DNA from: Mycolicibacterium fortuitum subsp. fortuitum
GTDB taxonomy: Bacteria; Actinomycetota; Actinomycetes; Mycobacteriales; Mycobacteriaceae
Direction of reading: 5' to 3'
NCBI RefSeq assembly: GCF_022179545.1
Contig: NZ_AP025518.1
Span: 1,736,001-1,800,000, forward strand
DNA length: 64,000 nt
The notes beneath the pieces are model-generated. The model saw nothing but the letters and a program-made list of their open reading frames with translations. It did no database searches and was not told where the DNA came from. A program made the position numbers and the translations under genes. Positions 60,575-64,000 of the stretch are shown here, piece by piece; positions within the stretch are counted from its first letter, which is position 1, and each line of letters opens with the position of its first letter.

Positions 60575-62032
60575 TCAGAATCCGGGTGGGCGCCGAAAAC
60601 CACCGAGCACCTCGGACAGACACCGCACGAATCGGATGGCGGTGCGGTCGTGCAGGTACGGGGCGATCACCTGAATGCCGATCGGGAGACCATCGCGGGT
60701 CGCTCCGATCGGCGCGACCGCGGCCGGCAGATGGTTGAGCGACGCCGGCGCCACCCAGGTGAGCATCTCCCGGTACGGACGTTGCTCACCGTCGACCTGA
60801 AGGGTCCGGACCGACCACCCTGGATCCGGACGCTGATCGTGCGGGAAGGCGGCGGTCGGGCTCACCGGGCAGAGCAGCACGTCGAAGTCGCCGAAGAACT
60901 CGGCCCAGCGACGGCGTGACTGCTGGCGACGCTCGTCGAGCCCATGCCAATCGCGGAAGCGAACCGTTATCTGCGAGGCGAATCCGGCTTCCGCCCCTTC
61001 TGATCGTTCTGCCGTGGCGAGCTCGATGAGTGCTGCGTAGGACTCGTCCGGTTCGATCAACCCGCTTTGGGCCATGAGCAATGGCCGGTAGAGCGCCATC
61101 GTTTCCTCGAGGCCGACCGGCCCTTTGCGCTCCTCCACCACCGCGCCCGCGGACCGCACCGCCGTCAGCACCGACTCCATGGCGGTGACCAGCTCGCGGT
61201 CGACCGGACAGAAGGAGTCGTCGAGCCACGCCGCGACACGGAACTCTCCGAGGTGTTGCGCCCTCGAGGGCGGCAGGTCCAACCGCCAGGCTGACATGTT
61301 GTCACGGTCCGGTCCGGCAAGGACGTCGAGGCCCAGGTCGAGATCGCCGGCGTGCCTGCCCAACGGACCGAGCACCGCCATGTCGAACTCCGCCAGCGAG
61401 CCGGGGGAGTGGCCGGAGACGCTCCCGTGCCGCGGTACGACCCCGTACGACGGGCGCAGTCCGTACACCCCGCAGAAGTGGGCGGGCACCCGGATCGAGC
61501 CCGCGGTGTCGCCGCCGAGTTCAAGCCCGGTCAGGCCGGCGGCAAGCGCGGCCGCCGAACCGCCCGATGAACCACCCGGACCGCGAGTTGCGTCCCACGG
61601 GTTGTTCGTCGTCCCGTATACCTCGTTGTAGGTCTGCCAGTCCCGGGCGTCCGCAGGCAGATTGGACTTGCCGAACACGATCGCGCCGGCCTGCTTGAGC
61701 CTGGTGACGGCCTCGGCATCGGTTGTCGAAATGTGATGTCCCCAGCGGTGCGAACCACCGGTGGTTCGCATGCCGGCGACTTCGAGACTGTCCTTGATCG
61801 TCACAGGGACGCCGTGCAGCGGCCCGAGCGCTTCGCCCCGGGAGACCGCACGGTCTGCCTCTCGCGCCGCTGCCCTCGCGTTCTCCTCGTCGCGCGCGAC
61901 GATCGCGTTGACCCGCGGGTCGAACTGCTCCAGGCGCGTGAGGTAGCAATCGAGAAGCTCGACGCTGGACACCTCCTTTGCCGCGATGGCAGTCGCGAGT
62001 TCACCCGCTGAGCGGAATGCCAGATCATTCAT
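60575..62032 (-). CDS. amidase signature family protein
   Basis: 485-residue amidase. Ser-cisSer-Lys triad: K80 in PVTIKDSLE, cis-Ser S155 in GPGGSSGGSA, nucleophile S179 in DTAGSIRVP. It hydrolyses an amide bond, cytosolic; substrate unknown. Convergent with the meta-cleavage operon. Together with the nitrilase (41117) and pcp (46680), it is the third amide-bond enzyme around these operons. The 143-nt gap before the FAD oxidase gene holds no recognisable feature. Confidence 0.9.
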   Translation of the reverse strand: MNDLAFRSAGELATAIAAKEVSSVELLDCYLTRLEQFDPRVNAIVARDEENARAAAREADRAVSRGEALGPLHGVPVTIKDSLEVAGMRTTGGSHRWGHHISTTDAEAVTRLKQAGAIVFGKSNLPADARDWQTYNEVYGTTNNPWDATRGPGGSSGGSAAALAAGLTGLELGGDTAGSIRVPAHFCGVYGLRPSYGVVPRHGSVSGHSPGSLAEFDMAVLGPLGRHAGDLDLGLDVLAGPDRDNMSAWRLDLPPSRAQHLGEFRVAAWLDDSFCPVDRELVTAMESVLTAVRSAGAVVEERKGPVGLEETMALYRPLLMAQSGLIEPDESYAALIELATAERSEGAEAGFASQITVRFRDWHGLDERRQQSRRRWAEFFGDFDVLLCPVSPTAAFPHDQRPDPGWSVRTLQVDGEQRPYREMLTWVAPASLNHLPAAVAPIGATRDGLPIGIQVIAPYLHDRTAIRFVRCLSEVLGGFRRPPGF

Positions 62033-62175
62033 GCGAACCTCCCGGAAACCTCGATGCCGGCGTCGAACCGCCGGCCGGACAACGGTTCAGAATCTCCGGC
62101 AGTCGATCCTGATCGCCAGCTCGGTGTTCCGGCAGGCGGTCCGGCCGAGCGGATAGTGCTCAGAAACAACGGATT

Positions 62176-63585
62176 TCACTCCTGGGCGACCGGGTGGTTG
62201 CTCCGGAACACCCCATCGGGATCGCGGTCGCGTTTGACCGCGCGCAGCCGTGCGAGTGTGCCTGCGTCGAATACGTCGGCGACATTCTGTTCTGGGGTAA
62301 GGAAGTTGAACGGAACTTTGGCGGTGTTCACCGCTGCCAATGTGTCGAGGAACGCGTTGGTGCGAGCCACCAAGGTGGCTTCGCTTCCCGGATCCGGTTG
62401 CATGCCAAGGAAACTTACGAGGTAGGGAGCGGTGACCCGCCCGGAGGGGGTGTCCGGCGAACGTTGCAGGGCGCCGCCCAGATGACGGATCTGGACGGTG
62501 ATCAGCGGTTCGATCGACTGGGTGAGCAGCGCGTCGACGAACTGGTCGGTCAAGCCGTTGACGAGCGTGGCTTGTTGCCGCGAAGGCGCGGGTTTCGTGG
62601 GTTCGTCGGTGATTTTTCCGAGCTCGGAGACCGGAAGCAACCGCCTTGTGTCAGAGAGCTTTCCATCGATGCGGTCGAACGGTTGCAGCAGAGCGGCAGC
62701 CGCCTCGGCCTTTCCGAGATAGGTCGTGTCGAGGCGCACGAGTGCCGGCGCGCCGGGGAAACGGACCACGCTGCACCAGGCCGTCAATTCGTCGGGCGCT
62801 GCCGCGGTGACGTCACGGAACGCGGAGATGACGGCCGCTGCCCGGCCGGCCGGCCAGGTCATGGTGCCGCCGTACACCGAGGGCGCCGGTGCGAGGGTGA
62901 ATTCGACCGAGGTGACGAACGCGTAGTCACCGCCCCCGCCGCGTAGCGCCCAGAACAGATCGGACTCGGTGGTGGCGGTGGCGGTCAAGCGGTCGCCTTC
63001 GGCGGTGATGGCCTCGAACGCGGTGACGCTTTCGGCTGCCCAGCCGTACTTGCGGCTGAACCAACCGAGTCCGCCGCCGAGCATGTACCCGGTGACGCCC
63101 ACGATCGGGGCACTGCCTGCGACCCCGGTCAGACCGGCCGGACTGGCGAGGGCCTGGACGTCGGCCCACGAGACTCCTGGTCCGACCCGGGCGGTGCCGG
63201 CAGCCGTGTTCACCTGGGTGAAGTTCAGCGCCGCGGTCCGGACCAGGATCGTGCCGTCCATCGCGTTCGAGGCTCCGTGGCCGTTGGGTTGCACAGCGAT
63301 CGGCACTCCGACATCGCGGGCGAAGCGGATGAGTGCCGCTGCATCATCGATGTCGGCCACGTCGACGACCGCTCGGACCGACTGGTCGACGGCCAGGTTC
63401 CACGGTGCCCTGGCGGCATCGAAGCCTGGATCACCACTCAACAGCACCCGGCCACGCACCGCTGAGCGGAGCCCGGCCAGCCCTTCGGCCCGTGTGTCCG
63501 AGCAACCCATCGCCACCGCGCCGAGAGCCAGCCCGCCACCGACCAAGAAGTTCCGCCGACTGAACGTCGCGCCCGCCGTCGTCAT
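62176..63585 (-). CDS. exported FAD-linked oxidase (berberine-bridge-type)
   Basis: 469 residues. A twin-arginine signal (SRRNFLVGGGLALGAV) ends in a lipobox-like VAMGC, so it is probably exported folded and may be lipid anchored. The FAD-binding PCMH domain (about 65-235) contains PNGHGASNAMDG, with the His for covalent flavin attachment expected in GHG, and GYMLGGGLGWFSRKYG, where the second-site Cys of bicovalent enzymes is absent. The BBE C-terminal segment is DRDPDGVFRSNHPV. It oxidises an unknown alcohol, sugar or alkaloid-like compound. Its ATG overlaps the stop of the AOC-like gene (ATGA). Confidence 0.85.
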   Translation of the reverse strand: MTTAGATFSRRNFLVGGGLALGAVAMGCSDTRAEGLAGLRSAVRGRVLLSGDPGFDAARAPWNLAVDQSVRAVVDVADIDDAAALIRFARDVGVPIAVQPNGHGASNAMDGTILVRTAALNFTQVNTAAGTARVGPGVSWADVQALASPAGLTGVAGSAPIVGVTGYMLGGGLGWFSRKYGWAAESVTAFEAITAEGDRLTATATTESDLFWALRGGGGDYAFVTSVEFTLAPAPSVYGGTMTWPAGRAAAVISAFRDVTAAAPDELTAWCSVVRFPGAPALVRLDTTYLGKAEAAAALLQPFDRIDGKLSDTRRLLPVSELGKITDEPTKPAPSRQQATLVNGLTDQFVDALLTQSIEPLITVQIRHLGGALQRSPDTPSGRVTAPYLVSFLGMQPDPGSEATLVARTNAFLDTLAAVNTAKVPFNFLTPEQNVADVFDAGTLARLRAVKRDRDPDGVFRSNHPVAQE

Positions 63586-64000
63586 TTCGTCAGTTTCAAT
63601 TCGTACTTCTCATCGGGAGTCGCAACACCGGATACGGTCAGCTCGCCTTTCGAATTCGCATATTCTCCGGTGCCACCGGTAATGGCCATGGTGAAAGGTG
63701 CGAGTGTGTGCGGGGTGAGGCTACGGGCAAAGATCTCACCTGCATCGAGGTGAATGGTCAGTTCGCAATAGGTCATTGGATTATCCGGCGTCACATTGGT
63801 GAAAAAGCACGCGCCGCCGTCATATCCGACCTGCTTACCGTCTACCGAGAGGATGTCGGAGAAGATGTCCATGTCTCCGACATCCATACCCGGTTTACCG
63901 AAGTCATGCTTGGCCACCTGATCGTTCTTCACGTCCAGTGTCATCGTGACCGGTTCGGTTGTACTCCGGCCGCCGCGACCGTCGGTGAAAAGCCAGACGC
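63582..64000 (-). CDS. AOC-barrel-like (allene oxide cyclase/dirigent fold) protein, 5' end outside window
   Basis: Partial: the minus-strand frame stays open to the window edge, and sequence before the ATG at 63944 (GRGGRSTTEPVT) continues to look coding. The visible part has MDVGDMDIFSDIL, VGYDGGACFFTNV, a second Cys in MTYCELTIHL, and MAITGGTGEYANSKGELTV, matching the beta-barrel of allene oxide cyclase/dirigent-like proteins. Bacterial members are mostly uncharacterised. Coupled to the exported FAD oxidase gene; both may act on one lipophilic or phenolic substrate outside the cell (inference). Confidence 0.62.
   Translation of the reverse strand, partial: VWLFTDGRGGRSTTEPVTMTLDVKNDQVAKHDFGKPGMDVGDMDIFSDILSVDGKQVGYDGGACFFTNVTPDNPMTYCELTIHLDAGEIFARSLTPHTLAPFTMAITGGTGEYANSKGELTVSGVATPDEKYELKLTK

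Overview
The window is high-GC actinobacterial DNA. Gene content and order point to a fast-growing environmental Mycobacterium/Mycolicibacterium. Positions 1-25 kb match the M. tuberculosis Rv3370c-Rv3401 neighbourhood (GH65 phosphorylase, sugar-phosphate mutase, guaA, imuA'-imuB, iunH, acrA1, htdY, dnaE2). From about 25 kb onwards it is an accessory catabolic island. No tRNA, rRNA, CRISPR array or insertion sequence was seen.

Layout. (1) 28-4829: GH65 phosphorylase and beta-phosphoglucomutase-like HAD enzyme (minus), divergent from guaA. (2) 4830-11361: a minus-strand duplicated locus made of Thr/Pro-rich lipoproteins, an S53 (sedolisin) protease and zinc-ribbon polytopic membrane proteins. 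One copy of the membrane protein is a single 601-residue chain and the other is split into two overlapping genes. (3) 11567-25132: the SOS mutasome (imuA', imuB, dnaE2), each operon with a LexA box, interleaved with iunH, acrA1, htdY, a universal stress protein, an APC permease and an exported protein. (4) 25133-25771: remnants of two genes. (5) 25772-29748: an aqdRABC-type cluster for breakdown of the Pseudomonas quinolone signal, with two inverted-repeat operators between aqdA and aqdR. (6) 29754-35399: HpaB-type flavin hydroxylase, divergent from a UbiD/PNPOx-like/UbiX decarboxylase operon, then LysR and NTF2-like genes. (7) 35588-38587: first Rieske dioxygenase operon (alpha, beta, unknown small protein, SDR dihydrodiol dehydrogenase), divergent from a large LuxR-type ATPase regulator. 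(8) 41117-45724: minus-strand operon of FAH-type decarboxylase/hydratase paralogue, IclR, DUF2848, old yellow enzyme and nitrilase. (9) 45922-60517: plus-strand meta-cleavage operon running from ring dihydroxylation (second Rieske dioxygenase, ferredoxin, reductase) through two extradiol dioxygenases and two hydrolases to hydratase, aldolase, acylating acetaldehyde dehydrogenase and decarboxylase, closed by a strong hairpin. (10) 60575-64000: amidase, a Tat-exported FAD oxidase and a partial AOC-barrel-like protein.

How they fit together. The island looks like a complete route from an aromatic, possibly nitrogen-containing, substrate to pyruvate and acetyl-CoA. The aqd genes would yield anthranilate and a fatty acid from alkylquinolones; whether the neighbouring ring-cleavage operons take up that anthranilate is unproven. 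Several members carry broken active sites (lipase-like protein, one alpha/beta hydrolase, one FAH-family paralogue). Translational coupling by ATGA/GTGA overlaps is pervasive, and several core genes appear leaderless. The best candidates for an undescribed system are the duplicated sedolisin/zinc-ribbon/lipoprotein locus and the combination of quinolone-signal and aromatic catabolism.
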